DNA of 64,000 nt from Hansfordia pulvinata (taxonomy: Eukaryota > Ascomycota > Sordariomycetes > Xylariales), in assembly GCA_006538405.1 (NCBI GenBank), contig BJKQ01000005.1:868001-932000 (forward strand). The letters are read 5' to 3'. This document shows, in pieces, positions 44,985 through 54,847 of the stretch. Position numbers and translations under genes: made by a program. Every line of letters starts with the position of its first letter. Position 1 is the stretch's first letter. The notes beneath the pieces were generated by a model. It was not told where the DNA came from. It saw nothing but the letters and a program-made list of their open reading frames with translations, and did no database searches.

Positions 44985-47900
44985 CTTGAACCGGGTAGGT
45001 AATGCGAGCTGTTGGTAAACTATAAAGATGTCAGCATGAGAAAGGGTGCTTTGGGTTAAAGGACGTTCTGCTACTGACTTCGATTTTCTTCCCAGCACGA
45101 AAAGGGAAAACGGTCCGGCGATACGCTGCGCCAACAGGGCACTCTGTCAACACAGTGGTAATCTATCACCGCTGATAAGGGACAATCACTGTTTGCTATC
45201 ACCAGCCAGGCGATTCGAGCGACGATATGTCACCTCAACGGAAGCCTGTCATACAGCCGCTTTGTGACCGAGACTAAGGTGCCAGGCTTTGAATGTGGCC
45301 GTAGGAACCGTTTGGTGACGAAAAGCCGGGTCGAGGCGTCCAATAGTCTTGGCCAGCCAAATCCGAGACAACAAGCCCAGAGCAGGGCCGAGGCTATCAC
45401 AAAGTGGCAGAGAGGTGAGGTCCAAAGTAAGAAGCCCTCGGAGGATGCCCCAATAAGCGTGCCTGAGCCTCTGGAGCCGTGTGCAAGAATGGGACGCCCC
45501 GTGGTGATCCGGCCGTGACGATCGAGCTGGGTATGACCTCTCGCAAGGCAGCCCCGTCTCGATTCCGAGTCGTGAGACGCTGACACGGGTTGGGCAAGAC
45601 GGGTGACAGAGCAGGGATAGTGGGGGTACAGGCGGTGGCCGGAGGCTGTGGACCGTGCCAACGGCCTGCGGGTGGCAGCAGAATTAGCCGCGAAGCGGAG
45701 GTGCGCCGGGAGAGGGCACGGCGGGGATGGCCAGGAAGAAGGCAAGGTCAAGACCTCGCGTCGCCGGTATCTGGAGCCTCGACTGGGCCAGGCGCAAGGC
45801 AGACCGGGAAGCTTAAGGGACGAGCGGCGGGGGCGGCGGCCGATCGACAGGCACGGGGACGGCGGCCAGCGAGCAGGGAGATCAAGGTTCAGCCGGGGCG
45901 GAAGGCCTGGAGGTTCCTGGAAGCGGGAGCGGGAGCGTCTGGGGCCCAGCGGCGGAGTCGTCGCAAAGGCGTGTCTGGGAGAGAGTGAAGGCGGACGGCG
46001 GGGCTTGGGTTGGCCATTGGCATCGGGGACGAGCGGGTTGGTCGGGAGCCTGGCCGGGGCGACGGGCACAGCGCAGGGCGCCGACACTGATGAGCAAGTT
46101 TGCGCGGCGGCCACCTGCAAGTCGAGGCGTTCTGGTGGAGGTGCAACGGTGCACTGCAGTCAGTCAGGTAGTGGTGGTGGGCACAGTCGAGGAGGGTGAC
46201 GGCGGCGCGGGTGTGTGTAACGAGCTTAATTTGCATCAACAGCCCCCGGTGACAATGGTCTGGTCGCACCACATCCAATACAGCAGGTTAGTAATAAATT
46301 GCCGTGCAGGTATTACCCAGCGAGACGGGAGTACAGTTGAGATCAACTCGTAGCCCAGGTTAGATCCATAGCCCGTGCGTGGAAGGCCTCCTCCTCTCGA
46401 CCCTCTTCCTTCCTACCTCTCTGTCTCTCTCTCTCTCTCTGTCTCTGCCTGAAAAGCACCACAGGCCGCGACTGCTGCCGTGACGGGACTTCTGCGACTT
46501 CCGCGACCCGTGAGTGAAGGAGGTGGGGGGTGGCCTGCGAGGCGAGCAAGTTTTGATTGGCCAGCCCCATCCTGCGCAACGACTTTGTACGGGTCCCGGG
46601 CAGGAACGGGGGCGTGCTCCCAGTAAAGAGGCGGCAGGCGCAGGGGGGTGTTCCTAGGCATTTGAGGGGTTGGCGGTTTGATGTTTACTCTGCCCGCGTC
46701 GCTTTGGCGGGGCAATTCGCCGGGCTGCGCCTGCTCTCGCGAAGATGGTTGGATTTTCTAAGCGGGAGGAGGGGCATTTCTTGTACGAGTATGAGGTAGG
46801 TGCGAGTATCTACCTAGGTATTCTCGTCTGCACCATCTTCCATGGTGAGGCTGCGTCCGTGTGGCAGCCTCTTCTCACCTCCATCGAATGATCGCGAATC
46901 AATATTCTCCGTCACAATTTGCCATCGCACCCGGCCGCGGCATCCACACCTGCATCTGACTCAACCCCTGTCCGCCGCGCGGGATGCCTGTCCAGAAATC
47001 TACGCGTACGTACATCTGTGGGCCGAATAGCCTGGCTCGTATTGGCCTTGGTCCGCCGGCCTGAACCTCTGCCCTGCTCATCTCGCCACAACCCGGGTTT
47101 CCGACTACCAGTCCTCAAACGCCGTACCACGAAGAGACCAAATCGCCAGCAGCTCCACATTGACCGATGAAGAGAGAGAAAAAAAAAATGAAGCAACACA
47201 ATTTTCCTCACTAGCCGGTAGATCGCACCAAGGCCACCAAAAATAGCCCCCGCAAAGACGAGCGCGCACATGTGAAGATGCCGACGGCCCCACGACACTC
47301 CAGCGACCTCCATGGTTGATAACAACAGGTACCCAGAACACAGCCGTCGGAACATACGACCGAGAGTCTGTCATCAGACCGCCCACCAAGTACGAGTAGC
47401 AGAGAACCAGCCACAGCCACGAACGCCCCCGTCAGCCGCCTCGGAAAGCGTCACACCGCCCGCTTTACCAGGTACCCCTCGGGTGTGCCCAGTGCTGCGG
47501 GCCAAGAGCCGTGCCGGGAGAACCTCAACCGTCCAGCCCGGCCCCTCCGGAGCCCAGCCGCCGCCTAGGGACACGGCGCAGGGAATGGCCGTGTGGAGCC
47601 CGAGCTCGGTGGCCGGCCCTGCATACCCACAATCCCGGGTCGGGCGTGTCCGCCACTGGTCCAGGAGGTAGGTCGGCCAGTACGGGCGCCCGTCGGGATG
47701 ACACCGTCCCTGCCCCGTCCCTTGCAGAGGCGGCTCCTATTTAGGGCCCTCGTAGGTGTGTGATCCCGTCATGACCGAGGGTGGTGATGCGAAGTGGAGA
47801 AAACGGCGACGGCTGAGCTTATCCATCACTACTCTACGGCTGTGGCAGGTGGAAGTCTCGTCCCTCCCCTTTACCCCGATGTTGACGACCTTGTGGGGCC

Positions 47901-48062
47901 CCACGTGTACTCGAGACGTGAACCCTGTAGCCGTCTTCCATCACACTTGCATACTCGAGTGGTCATGGCACAGCCTCGACAGGCGGGTTGGGTATCTCGA
48001 ATTGTTGTGAAAGCAATGCGCGCTTCAAAGTATGTAGTATCTTGACGTCTCGTAACGCCGGC
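44985..48062. other. 3 kb stretch with no confirmed gene
   Basis: This holds the upstream region of the copper regulator and the 3' flank of the U2SURP-like gene. A 296-codon minus frame at 45230-46120 is Pro/Arg-rich and looks noncoding. Around 47175-47430 on the minus strand two adjoining frames would encode hydrophobic, membrane-like segments; this is reported as a finding, not a gene. A CT tract lies at 46413-46445. Confidence 0.45.
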
Positions 48063-50498
48063 TCACTTGCCTTTGTCAGATTCATCAGAATCCGCAAACA
48101 TATCCACTGCCCTCATACGCCTTCTATGCTGCTGCTCGACGGTCTTCGTGGCCTCTTGCGGCGTTCGACGCCGGTCGCTAGAGCTGGGTGGGGTGTCGCC
48201 ATCCTGGTCCATTGGCTCGCCGTCTTCATCCTCATCCATCGGCACCCCATCGATATCGCTGTCGAGTTCCGCGTCCATCATGTCTTCGTCCATCATCTCG
48301 CCGTCGACGTCTTCTGCCGGCTCTGCGTCGTTGTCGCTGTCCTGCCTGCTCTTTGGAAGAGCGGCGACGGGCTGGAAGCCCGCTTCGTCGTTTTGTACCG
48401 CGCCGGTCCCGGTTTCCACTGTTTTCCACTTGCTCTTGTTCAGCCCCTGGTCTGCTTGCTCTTCCTTCTTGGCGCTGGGGGGGTTCTCAAAGGTTTCTCC
48501 GAAAAGCTTCTGGCTCTCGTTGGAAAAGGCACACCAGCCCTCCCAGAGACTGAGAACCAAACCGACGCTGCGCTTCCACTTCTCGGCCCGCATGCGCCCC
48601 CACTGGAACCGCTCGGCCATCAGACCGAGCGTCTCAAAGACTCTCCTCTGCCTGAGTTCCCCTTCGAAAAGCTGGCGAAAGCGCCACGCGTGGCGAATGC
48701 CGCTTGTTGCTGACGACGAGATGATATCGCTCACGATGTAGAGCCCCACCAAGCTCGCCGCGCTGGTGTCGTGAGCCTCGCCCGACTTGGCGCCATCATC
48801 ATTTGCAACGGCCGTCTGCCTGTCACCCTCTTCGCCCGTCTCCGCCCTGTCCCCCTTTTTGTGTTGCGGATTTGCCGACGTTAACGCGAACGGCTTGAGG
48901 ATGTTGGAAACAATCATGTCGACCACTTCGTCGGCCCCCTTGCTCGCATGGGTGAGAGCAAAGGTCGTGACACGAGCCACATCTCCCTTGCGGATCCGGC
49001 CCAGGGTTGTTGGCAATCGCGCCAGAAGGTGAGTGAGCTTGGCCTTATCCAGAGGGTTCAGATAAGCCTTCTCGTCTTCTCCACCCTCGCCCGGTCGTGG
49101 TCCTTCATCATCCAGGTCGTCATCGTCCGACGAGTTGTACTCGGGATCCGATACAAACTCGTCAAGGGAGGTGGTGTACTCGTAGGCGAGATTCTTCTCA
49201 GGCGACCTCCAGGCATTGCAACCCTCGAACAGGGGGATATACCTGCCCTTGCGCGCATTCTGAGACTGTGCACCCGATACCACCTCCCACAGGCGCCACC
49301 GGTACCAGACACCCCCCGTGCTGCGCGCGTCCCATATCCAAGCCCATTTCTCTTCCTTTTGCACGTCTGGGCGCGACATGAGAAGAGCCTCGAACTCGGG
49401 CCCATGCTCCAAAACCGACTCGATGACTTTGTGTATGAGCTGCAGCTGTTTGATGTCGGTCGGCGGCTGGACAGGGACGTGCAGAATCGTCTTTGAGATT
49501 GGGCCTCCGCCGGGGCCGTAGCTTGGCGGCGGCGCGAACCCGCGGTACCTGGCGTGTGGAGTTGCGTGCTTCTCGGTGGCCTGTGGGACGGGCTTGGCGC
49601 CAAACGCATGCGTGGCCGTCGTACCAGAGGTGATGGCGGCGGCGGCGGCAGTCGAAGTGACGGCAGAAGACAAGTGTCGGTGCAGGGACAGATAGAAGCC
49701 ATAACCCAGGTATCGATTCTGCAACGAGCTGACGGTGGAGTCGATGTCGGTGGCGGGGGTCTCCTTCGAGACGGTGACAATGGCAGCCATGGATTTCCGT
49801 TCCGTGCCGCCAGAGCTGGTTGGGGGCAGCATCTTGACACCTTCAACAGTGAGTGTGGGTGGCACGAGGGCTTTGATCGCGGCGGGCGAGGTTCCCGGTG
49901 GTAGATTGATGAGACGCAAGGTAGGCCTCGCTATGGCCTTTTCCTCGGCAAGATCCCTGGCCTTCTGCTCGCTCTCGTCGTCGCTCGTATCGAAGACCTT
50001 GGCGACCGACTTGGACGGGCCGGGTGTCGGGTAATCGCCGTGGTCTTCCTGGAAGCCGAGGCGGGCGCGCGAGTGATCACGATCGCGGTCTCGACCACCT
50101 TGGGGTGTCGTCTTCTTGAAAGACGTGGGCGGAGGGCCCAGAGAGCCAGGGCCGCTCTTCAGGCCGGCGGAAGGACCTGTGCCGAAATGGCGCCTGGAGG
50201 GACCCGAGCCCGGGCCGGGACCGAAGGCAGAGGCCCCAGACCGGGCGAAGGGGGCGCCTCCGGAGGGTCGGGGTGGGCCGCGATGGTTGGCAGTGGCATG
50301 GCGATTGTCATCGTCGTTGTCGTCGTCGTTGTCGAAGCTCTTGACAAAACTCTCGTAAACGGCGGCGGTCTCTTCGGCCTCTCTCTTCCTTTTCGCCTCG
50401 GCGTCGGCTTTCTGCTTCTCAAAGGCGGACTGCTTGGAGGGTTTCTGCAGCTTGGCCTCGACGTCGGGGAAGTCGGGCAGCTTCTTGTTGGAGGCCAT
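48063..50498 (-). CDS. U2 snRNP-associated SURP/CID protein (U2SURP/SR140-like)
   Basis: An intact single-exon gene of 811 residues. The start at 50498 (MASNKKLPDF) is chosen because the longer frame upstream has no domain character. Domains in order are: a Lys/Glu coiled-coil N terminus with an Asp-rich stretch; a divergent RRM (about 191-278, RPTLRLINLPPG); a SURP domain (about 349-404, IHKVIESVLEHGPEFEALLM...WYRWRLWE); and a CID-type helical domain (about 478-660), which in this family contacts the phosphorylated RNA polymerase II CTD. The last 130 residues are acidic with a basic end (EQQHRRRMRAVDMF). The RRM-SURP-CID order is diagnostic of U2SURP, a factor of U2 snRNP and co-transcriptional splicing. 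It is divergent from the amine oxidase, 1.25 kb away. Confidence 0.9.
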   Translation of the reverse strand: MASNKKLPDFPDVEAKLQKPSKQSAFEKQKADAEAKRKREAEETAAVYESFVKSFDNDDDNDDDNRHATANHRGPPRPSGGAPFARSGASAFGPGPGSGPSRRHFGTGPSAGLKSGPGSLGPPPTSFKKTTPQGGRDRDRDHSRARLGFQEDHGDYPTPGPSKSVAKVFDTSDDESEQKARDLAEEKAIARPTLRLINLPPGTSPAAIKALVPPTLTVEGVKMLPPTSSGGTERKSMAAIVTVSKETPATDIDSTVSSLQNRYLGYGFYLSLHRHLSSAVTSTAAAAAITSGTTATHAFGAKPVPQATEKHATPHARYRGFAPPPSYGPGGGPISKTILHVPVQPPTDIKQLQLIHKVIESVLEHGPEFEALLMSRPDVQKEEKWAWIWDARSTGGVWYRWRLWEVVSGAQSQNARKGRYIPLFEGCNAWRSPEKNLAYEYTTSLDEFVSDPEYNSSDDDDLDDEGPRPGEGGEDEKAYLNPLDKAKLTHLLARLPTTLGRIRKGDVARVTTFALTHASKGADEVVDMIVSNILKPFALTSANPQHKKGDRAETGEEGDRQTAVANDDGAKSGEAHDTSAASLVGLYIVSDIISSSATSGIRHAWRFRQLFEGELRQRRVFETLGLMAERFQWGRMRAEKWKRSVGLVLSLWEGWCAFSNESQKLFGETFENPPSAKKEEQADQGLNKSKWKTVETGTGAVQNDEAGFQPVAALPKSRQDSDNDAEPAEDVDGEMMDEDMMDAELDSDIDGVPMDEDEDGEPMDQDGDTPPSSSDRRRTPQEATKTVEQQHRRRMRAVDMFADSDESDKGK

Positions 50499-51744
50499 GC
50501 GAGCGCAGCTTGGATCACCGCATCTCGTGGGGGAGGGTGTGTCGGTCTGGGACTTGGGCGGAGTTTGACGGGGCAAAAGTGTCGCCAGGGCTCGGGAAGA
50601 TGTTGCTGACTGTCGGAAGTTGCTGATAGAGATGCGGCAGCTGGGGGTCGAGGGCGATGCGATACAAACGATGCCCAAGCGAGGCGCATCCACGATGTGA
50701 AAGAGGTACGGAGTATGAACGAACGAGTAGATGGGTGATTTCAGTGGGGCTGGCGTCAGTCGCGTAGATGCGAGTAATGAGGAAGGTACCAAGGCACCTG
50801 GGAGAGAGGTACGGAGTACGGATGAGATGTACAGTGCGCAGGGATCTCTGACAGTACGGATGCACTGTCACAGCCCCCGTCCATTCGGCAAACGCCGGCT
50901 TCCGCTCTGCCATTCCATTTCCACCCCCCCTCATGTCGCCCCGTCATCTTCGTCTTCGGACTCAACCCATACGCGCGCCCACTGGCAACGAAGGACACAG
51001 CAAATACACCGATAGGCTGGAACTAAACAACAATCACCGTGTCTGTGGCCGACCGCAGTCGATTCTCCCGTGGCGGGATGTGTGGGCCGAGGACACCCCT
51101 TGCCCGATGTGGGCGGACTTGTCAATTGCATGGCTCCCGACGCCCTCCGCTCTGGGGCATTGACACGACACGACACGACACGACACCTTGGACCGATCAC
51201 CGGAATGACACGCTCTTGGACATCTGGCCATCAGCTCAAAAAAAGTCGCACAGCCCGGGGACCGCGTCACCCCTTCCGCTGCTGAGGCCGTCGAGAGCTG
51301 CCGGGGCAGCTTGTTAGCGCGGACGATTGCCTACTGCGTCCTCCAGTCGACCCGCGAGCCGAGCTCGGGTCGCGTGGGGATTCTGGACCTTTCTGGTCTG
51401 ACCCGGCGAAAAGCGATAACGGCCCGACGATGCGGTGGGGGGTCCCATAAGGAAGCCCACTACTACAACACGTAGCCCCTTTGTCAGTCCAGCCCGCGCT
51501 GCTTGAGTCGTTCCCTCGCGCCGCCAGAAACAGGACACTGCGAGGGGCTTTCACTCTTCACATCCCCCCAACATCCCGCAGCAACACAGCAGCGATCCCG
51601 TGACATCCGTAGCCGTCAGTCTGGCCCTCGCTCGGCCGCTGCGGTGCTGTTAAGAACCTCCAAACAGCGCGGCCCCGCTCAAGCCTCGGGCCTGGCTGAC
51701 ACCAACCGATCACCACAGCCGCCGCCCACCGAGAAGAGAAGAAC
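50499..51744. promoter_or_regulatory. Divergent promoter region of the U2SURP-like and amine oxidase genes
   Basis: 1,246 bases between two start codons facing away from each other. A pentanucleotide GACAC repeat (about five units) lies at 51162-51186. No TATA box or known operator was recognised. Confidence 0.5.
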
Positions 51745-53225
51745 ATGGGCTCCGCCGTCACCGACCCCTCCGCAGCCACGGCCTCGCCCGCCGCCCCAAC
51801 CGACTACACGCCCCCAAGAGCGTGCTGATCATCGGGTCGGGCGTCTTCGGGCTGTCGACGGCCTGGTCGCTGGCGCGGCGGCCCGAGTTTGCGCAGACGG
51901 CCATCACCGTGCTGGACCGCTCGCCAGAGCCGGGCGTCTTCCCCGCCCGCGATGCCGCCTCGATCGACTCGTCCCGCATCATTCGCGACGACTACGCGGA
52001 CCCCGCATACGCCGCGCTGGCCTGCGAGGCGCTGACGCACTGGCGCGCCGACGGCGACGACAAGCTTGGTGGCCAGGGCCGCTACTCCGAGTCCGGGTTC
52101 CTGCTGGTCGCCGATGAGGCACCGCTCAAGCGCCCCGACGGACACTACACAGGCATGGGCTACTGCAAGAAGAGCTGGGTCAACAGCATGGCGCTGGCGT
52201 CGGCCCAAGGGCTGCCCGCCGAGACGGTCCGCGTTTGCGCCTCGCGCGCCAGTATGATCATCTGCTCCCGCGGCGCCGCCTCTGTCCCCGGCGACTGGGG
52301 CTATCTCAACACCACCAGCGGCTGGGCCGACGCCGAGGCCGCCATGAAATGGACCTACGACCGCGTGGTCGAGACGGGCCGCGTCGCCTTCCAGAACGGC
52401 ACCGCCGAGAGCCTGGTGGTGGACGACAGCCAGCAGGGGGAGAAGAAGAAGCGGGTCACAGGAGCCAAGCTCAAGGACGGCAGCACGCTGACGGCGGACC
52501 TGGTCGTCGTGGCCGCGGGCGCCTGGTCGGGCTCGCTCATCGACCTGTCGTCGCAAGTCGTCGCCACGGGCCAGGTCCTGGCGTACCTGCAACTGACCGA
52601 CGAGGAGCAGAAGCGGCTCGAGGACATACCTGTGCTGATGAACATCTCGACCGGCCTCTTCGTCCTGCCCCCGCGCAACAACATTTTAAAGGTAGCCCGT
52701 CATGCCTACGGCTACCTCAACCCCACCGACATCAGCACCGCCCCTGTCGGCCCGCCATCCGACAGCGACAAGCCCACTGCCACCATCAGCCAGCCCTGGA
52801 CGCACCTCGACGACCCGACCCTGTCTATCCCCGAGGAAGGCCTCGGCGCCGTCCGCGACTGTCTGCGCAAGATGGTCCCCTGGCCCGAGCTGCAGGACCG
52901 CCCCTTCAGTTACACCCGCCTGTGCTGGTACACGGATACGCCGACCAGCGACTGGATCCTCGACTACCACCCAACGCTGGACGGGCTGTTTGTCGCCACC
53001 GGCGGCAGCGGCCACGGCTTCAAGTTCCTGCCCGTCATCGGCGACAAGATCACCGACCGCATCCAGGGCATCTGCCCCCCGGCCTTTGTGGGGAAGTGGG
53101 ACTGGAAGAAGAATGAGGCCATGCCCGAGAGCGGTATTGTCACCGAGGACGGCAGCAGGGGAGGGAAGCCGGGCCTGGTATTGAAGGAGGAGTTTGAGAA
53201 GTTGTCGTCCAAAGCGTCTTTATAG
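51745..53225 (+). CDS. FAD-dependent amine oxidase (fructosyl-amino acid / sarcosine oxidase family), one frame break
   Basis: DAO-fold flavoprotein of about 493 residues that oxidises a secondary amine such as a glycated amino acid, sarcosine or saccharopine. The start is 51745 (MGSAVTDPS). After DYTPPK the frame shifts by one base at the run of five C (51811-51815), and the rest reads on as KSVLIIGSGVFGLSTAW, the dinucleotide-binding GxGxxG motif. Family marks are SRIIRDDYADP, a GAWSG segment, RLCWYTDTPTSDW (its cysteine is a candidate for covalent FAD attachment) and GGSGHGFKFLPVIGD near the C terminus. The last residues are KASL, not a canonical peroxisomal PTS1. Substrate cannot be decided from sequence alone. 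No intron is seen. The break is probably a sequence error, since the remaining 467 codons are uninterrupted. Confidence 0.85.
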
Positions 53226-53916
53226 TCGCCGGGTGGACACATCGGGAGCGCGCATGCAATGTCATTTTTAGGAGGTCAAGGCAGAGTTTGGCCGGCAGCT
53301 AGATGTATTTCAGTCAAGAAAACGTAAAGCTACGGCTTTTGTGCTTTTCGCTTCTCTAGACATTGGACGCTGAGAAACCCCTCGCGCCCAAGGCCAAAGA
53401 AGTAACTATCGATATCGCTGGACCTCGCCGCTGGGCTGGTCATCTGGCAATCGCGCAATGATAGTGCTGAAGCAGAATTGTCTCCACCAAGGACGCAGCG
53501 TCGGCGCATGTCACAGCGCCGACTTGAAGTGGATTGCCACTAGATTCATCCCGTGAAGAGGAACTCTGCGTGTTATTGCCCTGCCCAAAGTGGGCTGGGC
53601 TGATTAGGACGGCATCCTCGACCAGCGCACCTGCCGTCAATGAATGCTGCGGTGCAATCTAAGTGTAACCTGGTCGGTTCTTGTCATATTTTCCGTTCCG
53701 AAACCCGTCAACCTGATCCCCACCAGGGGACCAAACCAGAAACGCCAGTGCAATGCAAACGAAATGAAGAAGGGAAATCAGTGATACAATAACGTCCTGG
53801 GCGGGTTGATGCCCAAGACAGGAGGTAATAGGGGTGTTGTAAATCGTGATGTCGTGATGGGGGTATAGTCATACAGCAGCACGCAAGTGCAGTTGTACGG
53901 AGAAGAGAAGGGTGGT
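53226..53916. other. Convergent 3' flanks of the amine oxidase and TBP genes
   Basis: 691 bases with no gene seen. Both flanking genes end toward this stretch. Confidence 0.55.
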
Positions 53917-54847
53917 TTAGACCTTGCGGAAGTCTGGAAGATGTTAGCACGTGCGGTCGAGGACCGAGATGGAGGGCTGTCAATGTACCTTGCAACACAG
54001 GGTAGATCATCTCGAAAGCCTGGTAGATCTCCTCGCGGACCTTGGCACCAGTCAAGACAATCTTGCCGCTGACGAAGATGAGAAGGACAATCTTCGGCTT
54101 AATCATGCGGTAGATAAGACCGGGGAACAACTCGGGCTCGTAGGAGCTGAAGTTGTGGTGGCGAGAAGCCAGGCCTTCGAGACGAATAGGGAACTTGATG
54201 TCGCAGGAGCCGACAATGTTCTGGATCTTGAAGTCGGTGAACTTGGCGTTGAAGCCGAGCTTCTGGATGATGCGAGCATACTTGCGCGAGGCAAGCTTCG
54301 AGTCGTCTTCCGACTTGGCACCAGTAACGACCATCTTGCCAGAAGCGAAGATAAGAGCGGTCGTCTTGGGCTCGCGAATGCGCATAATTACAGCGGCGAA
54401 ACGCTGGGGGCCGGGTCAGCTGCGTACAACCATCATACGTGCAGGAGCATTACCTTAGGGTTGTACTCGGCATTTCTCGCATGCAAGGCAATCGTCTTAA
54501 GGTCCAAACGGCAATCCAAGTTGACCGTGGCGACGATGTTTCTTTATCATGCGGGTAAGCACATATGCAGAAATGCGCGCAGGTCAAGGTTATACATACT
54601 GCAGAGTAGGAGTCAGACCACTTCCACCCTGCGCGGCAGCAGGGGTCGCAGCTGGCGTAGCGGGAGTCACCCCGGTGCCGTTGGCGGGTGCGCCCTGTTG
54701 ACCGTTGGCAGGCCGTTGGCCGTTCTTCTCAGCCTCGTTAGGCGGGGGAGTGAACTCGCCAGCGCCGCCCGGGAAGGAGAGTGAGCCAGGAGCAGTGAAA
54801 GCCTTGGCCTGCTCGGCAGTAGAGGGATGGGTTTGAATTCCGTCCAT
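53917..54847 (-). CDS. SPT15: TATA-binding protein (TBP)
   Basis: General transcription factor that binds TATA DNA as part of TFIID, SAGA-linked and Pol I/III complexes. Four exons (54847-54600, 54541-54454, 54403-53989, 53933-53917) give 255 residues with matching phases. The introns are 50-58 bases long, and the last exon supplies only the final residues DFRKV. The divergent N terminus (residues 1 to about 75) is Pro/Ala/Gly-rich. The C-terminal saddle has the two direct repeats, opening with LTPTLQNIVATV and containing [20 protein letters not shown] in repeat 1 and [18 protein letters not shown] in repeat 2. All four DNA-intercalating phenylalanines appear to be kept within these segments. 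The second exon uses an unusual AAG acceptor. The gene is intact. Confidence 0.97.

Noticed and set aside
45230..46120. 296-codon minus frame upstream of the copper regulator
   Set aside because: Pro/Arg/Ser-rich without domain or conserved motif; open on both strands here.
16899..53225. Programmed ribosomal frameshifting as the cause of the minus-one breaks
   Set aside because: Several breaks are at simple C or G runs without a slippery heptamer or following structure common to all, and two would be needed in succession in RPB1. Run-length error is simpler.
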